NCBI GenBank assembly: GCA_029448655.1
Contig: JACCLO010000051.1
Location: 1-64,000, forward strand
Direction of reading: 5' to 3'
From: Wolfiporia cocos
Taxonomy: Eukaryota > Basidiomycota > Agaricomycetes > Polyporales > Phaeolaceae
DNA length: 64,000 nucleotides
The notes below the pieces were generated by a model. The model was not told the DNA's origin and ran no database searches. It saw only the letters and a program-made list of their open reading frames with translations. Numbering within the stretch: the first letter of the stretch is position 1; each line of letters starts with the position of its first letter. The position numbers and the translations under genes are program-made. Below are positions 33,854 to 45,104 of this stretch, one piece after another.

Positions 33854-34560
33854 TGTTACGGGTCGAACACCCGTTCGTATATTCGAGTCGCGAATATAGA
33901 TCGTTCTTCTGCATGTGGGCGTATAGCCGTATGCAAGGCAAATGCTCGTTAGATGCCTTCAAGTCCTAGGTGAAGTTCCTAGGAGATCGTATAATATCCA
34001 ATACGCGTTAGAGGATATAATCTGTTCAGGTGCGAGTCGAATAGAATATAAGACTCGCCTAAGTCCGAGAAGTCAGTGTGCACTTCGAGGACTTAGTCGT
34101 TCGGTTGCTCGAGTGAGAAATACTGAGCGTAGTTTCCTACGTTTGAGAACGAGTATAAGACTTCTTGTTTATACAACAAGGTCGAGCTGAAGAGCCTTGA
34201 CAATAAGTACATGAGCTTTTATACTACGCTGGGTTTTAGGGGTCAAGTCCATCCCAGATGCCACCGCTACTATCTACGCTATAGTATCAAACGTTTGATA
34301 AGTATGTAGTGATGTATCCGAAACGATAGATAGGGATGATGGTGGTTGAACACCATCTATAAGCTAATAAACGATGAAGGTGAAACGGTGGCAGAGTTGG
34401 ATCTGCCAAAGGTGAAACGCGCCCTACATGCTAATACAACTGGGGATGCGCCCAGTAGAGTCACGAGTAGCCAGGGGGTTGGTTGCGCAACAAGTCCCTG
34501 TATCGTATTCGCCCGGTGGTGAGTTCTGTCGATATTCGAAAAATCAAAATAACCGTAACA
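33854..34560 (-). repeat. 5' LTR of Gypsy-1
   Basis: Partner of 26113-26819; CTCCC follows at 34561-34565. In element orientation it begins TGTTACGGTT and ends CCCGTAACA. Confidence 0.95.
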
Positions 34561-34608
34561 CTCCCCAACCTGAGTTGCCCGAGAAAATAGCCACGGACTG
34601 AAGTGGAT

Positions 34609-36357
34609 TAGTGATGTGCCAGGCCCAGCCCAGCTCAAAAGCCCCGGCTTCGGCCCGGCTTGGATGGCCCATGGCTTTTCAAAACCTCAGGCCAGGCCCT
34701 CATTGACAGCTCACGGCTTGGCCCGGCCTAGGTCCCAGCTTGGCCGCGGCCTACCACTGCTAAGATAATCGTCACTTTAGCTTCAGAGCTTGAGATTCAC
34801 CTTTGCCAAACCTTTCCCAGATGAAATAGAACCTTTAATCCTCCGATCTATAGTAGGATTAAGCATGAAATAATCATTCACTAGCGCAGCATTCAGTAGC
34901 GTGCCTGCCATATGGGGGATCATATAGGCGCCCAAAAGTGAGTGGCAGGCTTCAACGTTGAGGACTTGACTTTTCTGTAGTTTTAAATAAACAAGATAGG
35001 TGCACAATGATTGAGTTGAGCATATAACTGGCCTGTATGGGCTTATATTGTGCCTGCCAGATATTGTAGCCATTAAGATCCCTAGGCCAGGGCTCAACAG
35101 CTTGGCCTGGCCTGGCCTGTATCTCAGGCCGGGCCCTGGGCCGTCTCTGTCACAAGCCAATTTCCAAGCCTAGTAGAACATCCTAGGTTGACACCCCACT
35201 CACGCCTCTTGCACGCTAAAGCACTCCATCCAAGCCCAGCTGGATACGTACGGCAATGCTAGTAGAAGCCCTCCGATACACAAGTCACTACGGGCACTAG
35301 CAGACCACCAGCAGTCCGAACCTTACACCAGTCCCAGTCCCCGGCAGTCAGTACAATACTGCCTAGTCCATACAACCTAGTCATGGGCCACCTCTAGGAA
35401 CCACCAGCGTGGCTAGCACAGCAGTAACCCCAAGACAATCCAGGTTACCAGCCATCGCACATACACTACACACTAACTAGAGGAATGACCTATATTATGC
35501 ACGTGACCTAAACACTACGCCCAATGTCTCACATCTCTTACACCACAGACACTCGCCATTACTGGCATAGACATTCCCCATTACAGGCAGGCCCCGACCT
35601 GTATAGACTTCTGCCCGTGGGATGGCAGCAATCCCATACAAGCACTAGACCTATGCACCTACAGTCTACGAGTCTACGCCCTACGCCTTCCCTTCAGTAC
35701 CGCAACCTCTGGGAACCCGGGCCGTGAACGATCGACCCTCAGTACCGTAACCTCGGGAACCTAGGCCACCAAAAGCACCTTCAGACCACATCTTGTCAAA
35801 CCACGCCATTGGAATGGTGCACCCCCTGCCTGGGATGGCAGCACATGACCTATGAGGAGCACTGGTCGTTATACCCTGATCGACGAAAACCACCGATCAT
35901 TACACCCGATCGAAGCACTGATCACCACCGCCATTACTGGTATCACCCGATCGACAAGAACCACTGATCGTAACCCGATCGATTGGCAACCCCCCTGATC
36001 CAATCCCATCACACTACGTTGCTATGGACATCTCGCTACGTACCAGTGCTCCAATGCCATTACCGGCCCCATAGCTTAGACCAATTGTATACCAGCAAGT
36101 AGATGACCCCATAGTCACGCGAGCCCCCACATGTACAAACAGTAGTAATATATAAGCCAGACAGTCTCGAGCATAAACCTCAGACTTGTCTTGGCCTCTT
36201 CTGGCTAGTAGTCCCAAATCAGGAAGGCACCTTTGTGTGAGCCCCCTTCCCCTGGTTGAGTGCTAGTTAGTAGCGTGTGTCAGTCTCAAGCCGTGCTGTA
36301 AAGCCCAGCTTGGCCCGGCCCAGCTCATGGCCCAAAGCTGGGCCTGGCACATCACTA
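34609..36357. mobile_element. hAT-type MITE, enlarged by a nested LTR
   Basis: Ends TAGTGATGTGCCAGGCCC and GGGCCTGGCACATCACTA form terminal inverted repeats. An 8-bp duplication AAGTGGAT lies at 34601-34608 and 36358-36365. TAGTG ends and 8-bp duplications indicate the hAT superfamily. It has no transposase. Without the nested LTR (35148-36282) it is about 610 bp and matches the copy at 38495-39121. GGCC/GGCCT-rich subterminal sequence repeats inside both ends. Confidence 0.92.
35148..36282 (+). mobile_element. Solo LTR (1135 bp) nested in the MITE
   Basis: TGTCACAAGCC to GCGTGTGTCA, with 5-bp repeats GTCTC at 35143-35147 and 36283-36287. When it is removed, the MITE rejoins across GGCCGTCTCAAGCC, as in the uninterrupted copy. 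Contains ATATATAA near 36150. Confidence 0.93.
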
Positions 36358-36711
36358 AAGTGGATGGGATGAAGGGTTAAGAAATCAAGAGCTGCTGATG
36401 GCAACGTGAGTATACGATTCCAATACAAGTCTTTGTCGATCAATCTGGGGATCCCTAGTCCTTTGACAAAACTCTCCAAAACCATGAAAGAGAAATTGTC
36501 CTGGCCATTCAGGATGACCTGGTTGGAATACAAGGGGCAGAGGAGTTGATAGAAAAACCTCAATATGAACACATGTTCAGTGATGTAATTGAAGCGGCAT
36601 GACATGACAGCAGAGGCATGATTGAAGTGATAAATATGAGTGAAGCTGCCCTGGCCATGTCATGGAGGGCATAAGCATACTGGGTGCCATGAGCAGAGAG
36701 GAGGTTGAGAG

Positions 36712-37060
36712 TGTCACAGACTGCCTCGGGTAAGGCTCTTATAGATATCACATGACTTGTTATTGTTTGTCTTAGGTTTGATAAGGTTTAGCTAGAATTC
36801 CCTGATACCTTAACAGTCATGCGCCCATACTTACAGTAGTGCCACCCATGTGACTCACCTTAGGTAGTGCACAGGCCACCTCTTTAGGGTAGACACAGTG
36901 TGTCCCCCTGTATGTACATATAGCGCGAGCTGAGGTCTTACAACCTCAGTTCTACTATTCTTGGCAACCAGGTCAATCCTCACTACCTCTGCGTGTGCGC
37001 CCGCCTGCGTCTTGGCAACACTACTTCTATACTCGCTAGTCTGTGGTGCAAGACTGCACA
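36712..37060 (+). mobile_element. LTR remnant with TATA and R-type hairpin
   Basis: Begins TGTCACAGAC; near 36920 has GTACATATA, and at 36930-36949 a hairpin CTGAGGT / CTTACA loop / ACCTCAG followed by TTCTACTATTCTTGG, the signature seen in the other LTRs. I could not find the 3' end or a target duplication. The left boundary is uncertain because it overlaps coding-looking minus-strand sequence. Confidence 0.4.
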
Positions 37061-38029
37061 TACCGCTGTTGTCAGAAAAATATTTTCTCTCGGGTTCTCC
37101 GGGCAGGTCTGGATGTGCCGAGATAGGCGAGGTGTTCGAGGGGTTGATGTCGAGTAGTTTTACCGGTTGAACGTAGCCTGTAGCGATTTAGAACTGCGGC
37201 GGTGCGTCGAATAAAGTGGAAATAATAGACATTGACTCGAAAATGTTTGTGACCGATTTCCTAAGTCCTAAGCGTACGCCTCGAGCGCAGCCCTTCGTCT
37301 GACTTCGTCTGGGTGGAATTCGATGATTTGCTCGTATCTACACATCGCCTAAATACATGGAGAGCCACGAAATTTTCTACAACATTTTAAGTGTCCTAAA
37401 ATTTCGAGTGTGCACCCTACAAGCTAGACAATCCAGAGACGAACCCTGAGATGGTGAAGACTGTCCTGAAACACAAGCAAATTATTTTATGAGACCGATC
37501 ACCTGTAGATCTAGGGTGGTGCACCGAGGTTGGAGAGAAAAGACATGGAAAAAGCTATAGGAAGGCAGTTGGGGTTGGGCCAGACCTGGCTAGGCTAGAG
37601 AGCCTAGGGAAGCGTCAGATGGCACCTGTTTTGACTGGATGAGCAGCCAGATAGTGCCCGCAGGGCTTTTGCGACATTTCAGATTGTGCATGAGCCAGCG
37701 AAGGTTCACTGTACGAGTATGATCGAGGCCGATCATGATCGGTCAAGCTGTGGCTGAACTACCTCAGATGGGCATTCTGCCTACCAGCTGGCTTTCTGTG
37801 GTGTGTTCTGTGTCGTTTTGGTGTGTGTTTGATCGTGCCCTGGTATTCTTACATGTGTCTAAAGTCTATGGCACATTTATATTGCAGCCGCAGCCACGCG
37901 CGAGCTGGAACGGCCAAAGACAATCGAGGCAGGGCACCGGCCGTGCGGGCCGTCTGGTCCCTTGGGGACACCTGTTCCTGGCCGTGCATGGCATCCCGTG
38001 CATGGTCCAGGAGCGCCATCCCTTCAGAT
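37061..38029. other. No supported gene
   Basis: AT-rich stretches with no convincing frame. 37800-38029 continues in frame into the acidic tail annotated next but shows no motif of its own. Confidence 0.45.
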
Positions 38030-38221
38030 ATGAAGCTTATTGAGGAGGAGCTGGACTATAGGTATCAAGTTGCTGAGGATGAAGTGGACGAGCAGTGTGA
38101 AGATGAAGAGGGAAACAGGGCAGAAAATTATAAAGACAAGGATGGGGATTTGGGTCTGGATGAGGACAGAGTTGACAATCTGGATGACCTGCTCAGCAAG
38201 AATGGCTTTGCACCACTTTGA
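38030..38221 (+). CDS. Acidic C-terminal fragment, origin unknown
   Basis: 64 codons from MKLIEEELDYRYQVAEDEVD to LLSKNGFAPL and a stop. About a third of the residues are Asp or Glu. The same frame is open upstream to 37823. Acidic tails of this kind end several transposases in basidiomycetes, so it may be the last exon of a decayed transposase, but I cannot show this. Confidence 0.3.
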   Translation: MKLIEEELDYRYQVAEDEVDEQCEDEEGNRAENYKDKDGDLGLDEDRVDNLDDLLSKNGFAPL

Positions 38222-38494
38222 GCAATATACACAGCTTCTCAGATGTGCTCAGATTTTTGTAGTTTGAGCATTCTCAACATCATGTATACCACTTATTTTG
38301 TACATTGTGATTCTACATGATGGTTCTGAGGCCTCTAGGTGTGCACCACATTGTGTGGCATATGCCACAGGCTATAGTATATCCACATAGGTAAGCTGCA
38401 ACAGCACTTTGCAATTCATATGCCAGCCTGACTACCAAACAACAATTCTATACCAGTCTGATGATTAGTTTCCCAGTCACACATTGAATTTGAC

Positions 38495-39121
38495 TAGTGA
38501 TGTGCAGGCCCAGCCCAGCCCAAAAGCCCTGGCTTTGATGGCCCACCGCTTTTCAAAACCTCAGGCCGGGCCCTCACTGACAGCTCACAGCTTGGCCCAG
38601 CCTGGGCCAGGGCCAAGCTGGGGCCTACCACTGCTAGGATAGTCATCACTATAGCCTTGAAAGTTTGAAATACACCATTTTCAATTGTTCCTTGATGAAA
38701 AGGAACATTGAGGCCTACAAATTATAGTGGTATTAAGTGTCAAAATAACCTTCCACCAGCATGGCATTCAGTAGTGCACCTGCCATATGGGGTATTGTAT
38801 AGGTGCCCAATGGTGAGTGGCAGGCTTCAACATTAAGGACATGACTTATTGGCTTTTTATGTAGTCTGAAATGAACAGCATATAATACTATAGTTTAGTT
38901 AAGCATACTACTATCCTGTACAATCTTATATTGTAGTTGCCAGACATTGTAGCCATTAAGGTCACCAGGCTGGGGCTCAACAGCTCAGCCTGGCTCAGCC
39001 TGAGATACAAGCTGGGCCCTGGGCCATCTCAAGCCATGTTGTAAAGCCTAGCTCACCCCAGCCCAAGTAGGGCTTGGCCCAGCTTGGCTCTGGCCTCAAG
39101 CCAGGCCTGGCACATCACCTA
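38495..39121. mobile_element. hAT-type MITE, 627 bp copy
   Basis: Ends TAGTGATGTGCAGGCCCAG and GCCAGGCCTGGCACATCACCTA; near-duplicated flanks ATTTGAC and GTTTGAC (6 of 7). Homologous to 34609-36357 without its nested LTR and to 63824-64000. The last inverted-repeat bases (ACCTA for ACTA) have diverged, so this copy is older. Confidence 0.88.
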
Positions 39122-39378
39122 GTTTGACTGACATTGATAAGATACCTTCAGAGTGGCGATTGAATGCTACTCTGCTGTTGATATTATCAGCACTTATCTA
39201 CAGAGATCAGATCCTTCCTTGATTGGCAAGTACCTCCAGCACTGCTCCAGCACTGGTAAGTCATCTCTGTCAGGAATTAGAACCAGTTGTAATCACTTCA
39301 AATCAGTTCACACCTCATACAGTTCAATCCAAAGACAAACCAGTTCTACCCAAATCCTATAACCACCCCACATTAATG

Positions 39379-39997
39379 TGTCACAAGAAATTGTGGCGTC
39401 ATTTTCCCCATTTTTCCATGTTTTTATGCCAAAATGCTGGTTTTTAGCCGCTCGTAGGACAGCACGTGCATAGGTAGATAAATGCTTTATCTTATCTAGC
39501 TACATCACGGTCTTTCGTCATCACTAGGTAACAACGTCACCTTGTATTGTAGCACATGACTTGACTGCACACAGACCACACCTTTAGGGCAAGGCAGTTA
39601 GGTAGTTAGGGAGTTGCTGCATGTATATATACTTGGTGACGTCTGAGGTACTCCTCAGACTTAGTATCTCAGCCTAGGGGGTGTGTCCCCTGGCAACCTC
39701 TCAAAACCCTCTGCTGCCTGGCTTGAGTGTAACAGCGAACTGCATTAGCAACAAGCCCGCTGCTCTCTCCTTGAGGGTGGGGGCCTCTTTCAATATTATT
39801 CTTGCTTCACTCTCTGCTCGCTAGTCTGGGGGCATTGTGGTACACTCATGGGTTGTGACCTCAGGCATTCGGTGAGGCATCTCAATAGATGCAGCCTCCT
39901 GTTCTCCCCTTACGAGGATGGGGGCCCTGTAGGGCGGATATATAGGATATATAGGGGTTCCCCCGCTTAGGCAGGTAGCATGGTGGTTACCGTGTCA
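39379..39997 (+). mobile_element. Solo LTR, family of 57544-58146
   Basis: TGTCACAAGAAATTG to CCGTGTCA. TGTATATATAC at about 39622-39632; hairpin GTCTGAGG / TACT / CCTCAGAC at 39641-39660; then a GGGGG / CCCC hairpin. It aligns well with 57544-58146 (shared CTAGTCTGGGGGCAT and GGTACACTCATGGGT). I found no target duplication, so one end may be altered. Confidence 0.75.
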
Positions 39998-40103
39998 TAT
40001 CACAACATCTCAGAAGCCCAAGAAACTGTTCTAATACTCCCAACAAAACAAAGCTACCACAAGGCAATATCTAAACATAAGGTTTATCAAATTCCTGATC
40101 TAT

Positions 40104-40441
40104 GTCACAGATCTGGGACATTCTACGAATTTTTCTATATTTTTACCTATTTTTCTGGCATTTCTACGAGCTTATTTACACTTACACTTGTAACCGCCCA
40201 TAGACACGTCCATGTACACAAACAACACATACATAACATGCATGTCCAAACTAGTTACTCAGCGGACTAGTTCTCCGAAGTCACACCCCTTAGTAATATC
40301 CCAATACCAGGCTATGTCACTAGGGATGACATGGAATACCGTGTGTATCATGCAATGGGGAATACCCCCCTAATATAACCCTATACTCCTGATGAGGAGG
40401 AGCAGGCTATGTCCTGCCTATAAGATGCAGGTCACCATGCA
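40104..40441 (+). mobile_element. LTR 5' fragment, family of 23062-23760
   Basis: Starts TGTCACAGATCTGGGACAT and follows the reverse complement of the 23062-23760 LTR for about 300 bp (TATTTTTACCTATTT; CTCAGCGGACTA; ATATCCC.ATACC.GGCTATGTCA). It stops where the next element begins. Confidence 0.7.
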
Positions 40442-40480
40442 TGTCATAAGTCTCAGTGGTCGAGTATGACACGGATAACT

Positions 40481-40734
40481 TATCACAAGACGCGCTGCGG
40501 ACCCAATGCAACGTGCTTATGAGTGGCATAATAGCCACTCCCCCAAAAGGGCTACGATAACAGCTCATGCTGCTATCGAGGGTCCAGCTATATCTGCAGT
40601 TCATATTCCCACGCTCGGCGCCTATTAGACACTCTATGGTGTAGGCCATGTATGCCGGCGCCACGTACGGGTAATGTACCCTAGTTATTGCTCCGTAACG
40701 TCTATGATATTATGCTTTCGCATTATCTGTGACA
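40481..40734 (-). repeat. 254-bp direct repeat, left copy
   Basis: Matches 41147-41400 along its whole length. Contains an inverted pair around GTGGCATAATAGCCAC. Confidence 0.85.
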
Positions 40735-41146
40735 TTACCCCCACTTCAAGGATTAACCGTCTCTGGTTAAGGAGATAACTTAGGCTGCATCAAGCCGCCC
40801 CCGGTACTAAGTATCACTTCTACTATGCTTTGTCATTGTGCCTGGTGAAGGGTACCCCCAATCCCTTATACCATTTGGCTTATGACGTGTGTGCCAACCT
40901 CTTGAAGGCCCGACTTACACCCTGGATTTTGGGTGCGGGTTAAGGCTATTTAATAGTAGTTTTTACCACGCAAGCTTTGACCAATCTTATCCCCTGATAC
41001 CTTACGGTTATAGAGGGGCCCCATGATACAGGGGGTCACGTGGTGGGTACTTTTCCCTCAGCCGCCAGTGGTTCGGAAGCGCCCCAGGCAGTGGAAATAT
41101 TTGCCACCACCCAGGTTCGAACCGGCGACCGGGTGAGCTGTTATTA

Positions 41147-41400
41147 TATCACAAGACGCGCTGCGGACCCAATGCAACGTGCTTATGAGTGGCATAATAG
41201 CCACTCCCCCAAAAGGGCTACGATAACAGCTCATGCTGCTATCGAGGGTCCAGCTATATCTGCAGTTCATATTCCCACGCTCGGCGCCTATTAGACACTC
41301 TATGGTGTAGGCCATGTATGCCGGCGCCACGTACGGGTAATGTACCCTAGTTATTGCTCCGTAACGTCTATGATATTATGCTTTCGCATTATCTGTGACA
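41147..41400 (-). repeat. 254-bp direct repeat, right copy
   Basis: Matches 40481-40734. It ends ATCTGTGACA directly before the Gypsy-2 gag remnant. Confidence 0.85.
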
Positions 41401-43727
41401 CATGCAAGAGCTGCGGCCGGAAGGACTGCACAAACATGGAGGGGTGATGCAATTGGAGGGTGCCAGCATCCAAGGTGGACAATAAGGGGGCTCAGAAATC
41501 TACTAGCGGCAACCCCCCCACACCTCATGGCAAAGGTCACATGGTCCAGGTCACCACAACAGAGATGTGGATCCCAGATGACAGTGACAACTCCATGGGC
41601 AACTCCACCGCCCATTCATCCGTGCGCATCACGGAGGTAGAGGAACCACTGGCCAGCACCGGCTCCATCAACAGCCCCAATTGGTCAGCCACCGAATTGG
41701 GGCACTACCATTATCCCATGGCATTCAGTTGCCCAGAAAACTCCTGACCATCCAGCTAGCGAGTCGAATTTTCGCCTTCAGCACATGTGAATCCTTGCCT
41801 ATGTGTGCTGTGTACTAGTATAGTTGCCTGTACTGCTGACCTGCTTGTAAAAAATTGTGAAAATTTATATCACTATTACAAGAATCATGCATGTGATAAG
41901 TCCCGATCTTTCCAGATCTGGGTTGACTTGTGGGTCTATGGTCAGAAAGTGCAAGGCTTGGCTTTAATCGATAGTGGAGCAACGTTATCAGTCATCAACT
42001 CAGACTTTGTTGACAAACATCGTCTAGTCACCCACGATAAGAAAGACCCTTTTTGGATTCATAATGCAGATGGATCATACAACAAAAATGGTCTCATCAA
42101 TAAGTCAGTTAAAGGATTCATGCAACATGGCGAGCACAAGGAAAAGGTATTCCTTACCATCATGAAAATCCACAACCACGACCTTATCCTAGGATATGAC
42201 TGGTTAATTAAACATAACCCCACTATGGACTGGAACTCTGGCAGTCTGGTATATCGATGTGGGTCTGCATGCCCAGAAGCCTCAGAATCGTCCCCTGATT
42301 CGGAAGAAGTTGCACCCGATGACGAAGAGGACAATAATAACATCAGCAACATTTGGGATTCTGCGCTAGACACGATTGGAGATGGAAACCCTGATGATCC
42401 ATTTATCAAGTGGATCGGTACCCTGTCCAATGAGGAATTGGGACTCCTCATGGGAATGGTAGGAGAAATCCACCAGAACAGACCAGAAGCTGCAACCGAA
42501 AAATGGAAGCAGCTTGTGCCTAAGGAATATTGGGAATTCGGCCCAATGGTATTTTCGCAAAAAGCATCCGAAAGGATGCCAACACGTAAGCCATATGATC
42601 ATGCCATCAATTTAATCGAAGGCACTCCATTGCCAACACTGGCCAAACCATATTCCCTCTTGCCAAAGGAAGAAAATTCCCTCCGTGACTGGATCGCTGA
42701 AGAAAAGCGAAAAGGCTACATCTGAGATTCAAGCTCCCCTATGGCCAGCCCAGTATTTTTCGTTGCCAAGAAAGATGGAACCTTGTGCATGGTAATCAAT
42801 TACAGGAAGCTGAACGAAATAACTGTGGATAACAAGTACCCTATACCCCAGATATCGGACCTTATCAACCAACTCTCAGGTGCATCGATCTTTACTAAGA
42901 TCGACCTGAGATGGGGTTACAACAACGTCCGTATCAAGGAAGGTGATGAATGGAAAACAGCATTCATTACTAAACAGGGGTTGTACGAAGCCATGGTTAT
43001 GTATTTCGGTTTCAAGAACGTGCCAGGGACTTTCCAAGCAATGATGAACGACGTCCTAAAGGATTTCATTGCCACCGGAAAAGTCATAGTCTATCTGGAC
43101 GACATACTGATCTTTGGCAACGACTTAGCGGAACACCGCAAAATCACCAAGGCAGTCCTGAAAAGGCTGCGGGACAATGATCTATATGCCAAACCCGAGA
43201 AATGCTTCTTTGAAAAAAGTAGCATCGACTATTTGGGTATGATAATTTCTAAGGGCAGAGTCGAAATGGACCCCTCGAAACTATCAGGAGTATTAGATTG
43301 GCTGACCCCAACCAAGGTGAAGGAAGTTCAAGCCTTTTTAGGCTTTGCGAACTTCTATCGGCGGTTTATTCAGGACTTCTTGAAAATTGTGAAACCCCTG
43401 ACAACACTCATGAAGAAGTCGGAGAAATGGCATTGGGATGAAGCACAGGAAGAAGCTTTCCAAAAGCTCAAGGCGGCCTTTACAACTGCCCCCATCTTAC
43501 ATATTCCGGACAAAATTCAGAAATTCCGTATAGAAGCCAACACATCAGACTTTGCGACTGGAGCAGTCCTAACGCAATGGTCACCAGATAGTTGGAAATG
43601 GAATCCTTGCGCCTTCTATTCCACAGGCATGACTGCCCCGGAACGGAACTACAAAATTTATGACAAAGAGATGCTAGCCATAATTCGAGCATTAGAAGAA
43701 TGGCAACATTATCTCGAAGGTCACCCG

Positions 43728-44821
43728 TGACACAGATGGCTCTGTGGGACTCACCAAGCCAGTATCCTGCGATGAACTAGGCGACTTAGGTGAGGAAGAG
43801 GTTATCAGACGCAGTAGGAGGTAGGAGGTTCTTCTACGGCGTACGCCGAGAAGAATAGAACTGAAGTTAAAGAGCGCTTGGCTCCTACTTATATACATTG
43901 TGTCGGGAGGGCACGTGCTACTAGCTAGCGGTTGCCTTACCGGGTTATGTGGCTTTGCCAAGTGGCGAAGCTTTATCTTATCTGATGTTTAGTTACTCTA
44001 TCTAGAATGGCCGTGGAAGGCCCTAATGGCCGACCCAATCGTAATAGAGGGATTATGTCTTATCTGTGATACTAACGCGGGCGCAGCCCGGGTATAGGTG
44101 AAGCCGGTTGCCGGATACCTTGCGGCATAATGGCGATTGGCCGTGCTTCGTTGGATGACCAAGGCGAGACGCCGAGGTCGTTATGCCATTGGACGGGTAG
44201 TACCGTGGCATGTGTTACAGCCCGGTCCGGATGGTTACCGGGGCATGTATTGGTCTTAGCCGTGAGGCGAGGACCGGTGTTTGGGCAGCGCCGTGATGGC
44301 AGAAGCCCGGGACTTGGAGAACGCCGAGTCCGTGAGATGGCCGAGAAGGCCGAGCCTATAGCGATATTGCCTTGATGCTAATATAGTGCTATTTGGCCGT
44401 GTTGCCATTATTATGCGAAGGCGTGGCGCGCCTGAGGTGCCATTGTGATCAAGGATCTTATGGCGGTGGGAAGCCGGGAAGGCCGACCCAATAGTACAAG
44501 GCCGCGAGGCACTGTTTGTACATGTGGACATTATTATGCGAGCGTGCCGCGCTCGGCCTATCATTATGATCTACGATCTATGACGTGGCTGGTCTTGCTC
44601 TGACGGGCGAGACCTTTATGACGTAGCTGTAACTATGCTATTGGACCGGAAGGTGCCGTAGCGTTATGTATGCTGGTCATGTGGTGATAAGCCCAGTTAA
44701 GAGCTTGTCGTGGTGGCAATGGGAGTTAACCCGTAGATAACTTGTAGTTAGACGTATAAATCCCAGGTAAATTGCTATAATCGTAGGAAAAATGCTGTAA
44801 GCCCCAGATAAATCTGTGACA
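43728..44821 (-). repeat. 3' LTR of the LARD
   Basis: 1094 bp; starts TGACACAGATGG and ends AAATCTGTGACA on the plus strand. A TATATAAG promoter element on the minus strand (about 43890) is followed by a GAGC / GCTC hairpin with a CAAGC loop and then TTCTTCTCGGCG. Confidence 0.95.
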
Positions 44822-44890
44822 TTACCCCCGCTTTAGGTTTCATCGTCCCTGATGAAACTATTCCTCATTGTGTACGTCCCAAGAGCGGTA

Positions 44891-45104
44891 TAACGCGTGA
44901 TGACGAAGTGTCAAATGCCGTTATGGTGCTGCTTCAATTTGTCAATTGAACAGGGATAAATGGGAGTTTCAGGACTTGTGGTGGAACCTGAGCGTGGAAG
45001 GCGATTTTATTCCTTATAGTGATTTGTAACGCGTGATAGCGAAGTGCTAAATGCCGTTACTAGCGATTATCAACGCGTGATGACCGAAAGGTCAAATGCC
45101 GTTG
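44891..45104. repeat. Three covarying hairpins inside the LARD
   Basis: Copies at 44891-44922, 45026-45060 and 45071-45104 share CGCGTGAT and AATGCCGTT. Each folds with an outer stem (TAACG/CGTTA, GTAACG/CGTTAC, CAACG/CGTTG) and an inner stem (GAC/GTC, AGC/GCT, GACC/GGTC) around a GAAR-type loop. The base changes keep the pairs. They lie 70-280 bases inside the element from its 3' LTR. Confidence 0.75.

Larger units (their letters stand above)
26113..34560 (-). mobile_element. Gypsy-1: complete Ty3/Gypsy chromovirus with internal dUTPase
   Basis: 8448-bp element with 707-bp LTRs at 26113-26819 and 33854-34560 (TGTTACGG to CCGTAACA), flanked by CTCCC at 26108-26112 and 34561-34565. The coding order on the minus strand is gag, protease, dUTPase, RT, RNase H, integrase, chromodomain, then further 3' frames. 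A purine tract (AGGGAGGGGC, minus strand) touches the 3' LTR at 26820-26835. Next to the 5' LTR I see no clear tRNA primer-binding site. By eye the two LTRs differ at only four bases, so insertion was recent. Confidence 0.95.
25841..36605 (-). pseudogene. Unknown host gene split by a MITE and by Gypsy-1
   Basis: Three minus-strand pieces read as one frame once the insertions and one copy of each target duplication are removed: 36605-36358 (MSCRFNYITEHVFILRFFYQ to LDFLTLHPIHF), 34600-34561 (SPWLFSRATQVGE), and 26107-25841 (GLLIYWCLLPENWHLTQG to VKRIIIKEQYC). The joined product is about 190 residues, hydrophobic in the first part and polar with an acidic Ser-rich end. More coding-looking sequence lies upstream (36751-36560, LLSAHGTQYAYALHDMA) in another frame, perhaps an earlier exon. 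I do not recognise the family. The gene is disrupted by about 10 kb of transposons. Confidence 0.55.
40442..41400 (-). mobile_element. Small non-autonomous LTR element
   Basis: Two 254-bp direct repeats (40481-40734 and 41147-41400), identical as far as I could read, flank a 412-bp internal part. A minus-strand purine tract (AAGTGGGGGTAA) abuts the left repeat at 40735, so the left repeat is the 3' LTR. CATGCA occurs on both outer sides (40436-40441, 41401-41406), which fits a target duplication if the left end is near 40442. The internal part contains GGTTCGAACC, a T-arm-like decamer, close to the presumed 5' LTR. It has no coding capacity. A diverged solo copy is at 55646-55876. Confidence 0.6.

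Noticed and set aside
43740..44820. Small proteins within the LARD LTRs (for example 44130-44375)
   Set aside because: They are repeated identically in both LTRs only because the LTRs are identical; there are no start context or family features.
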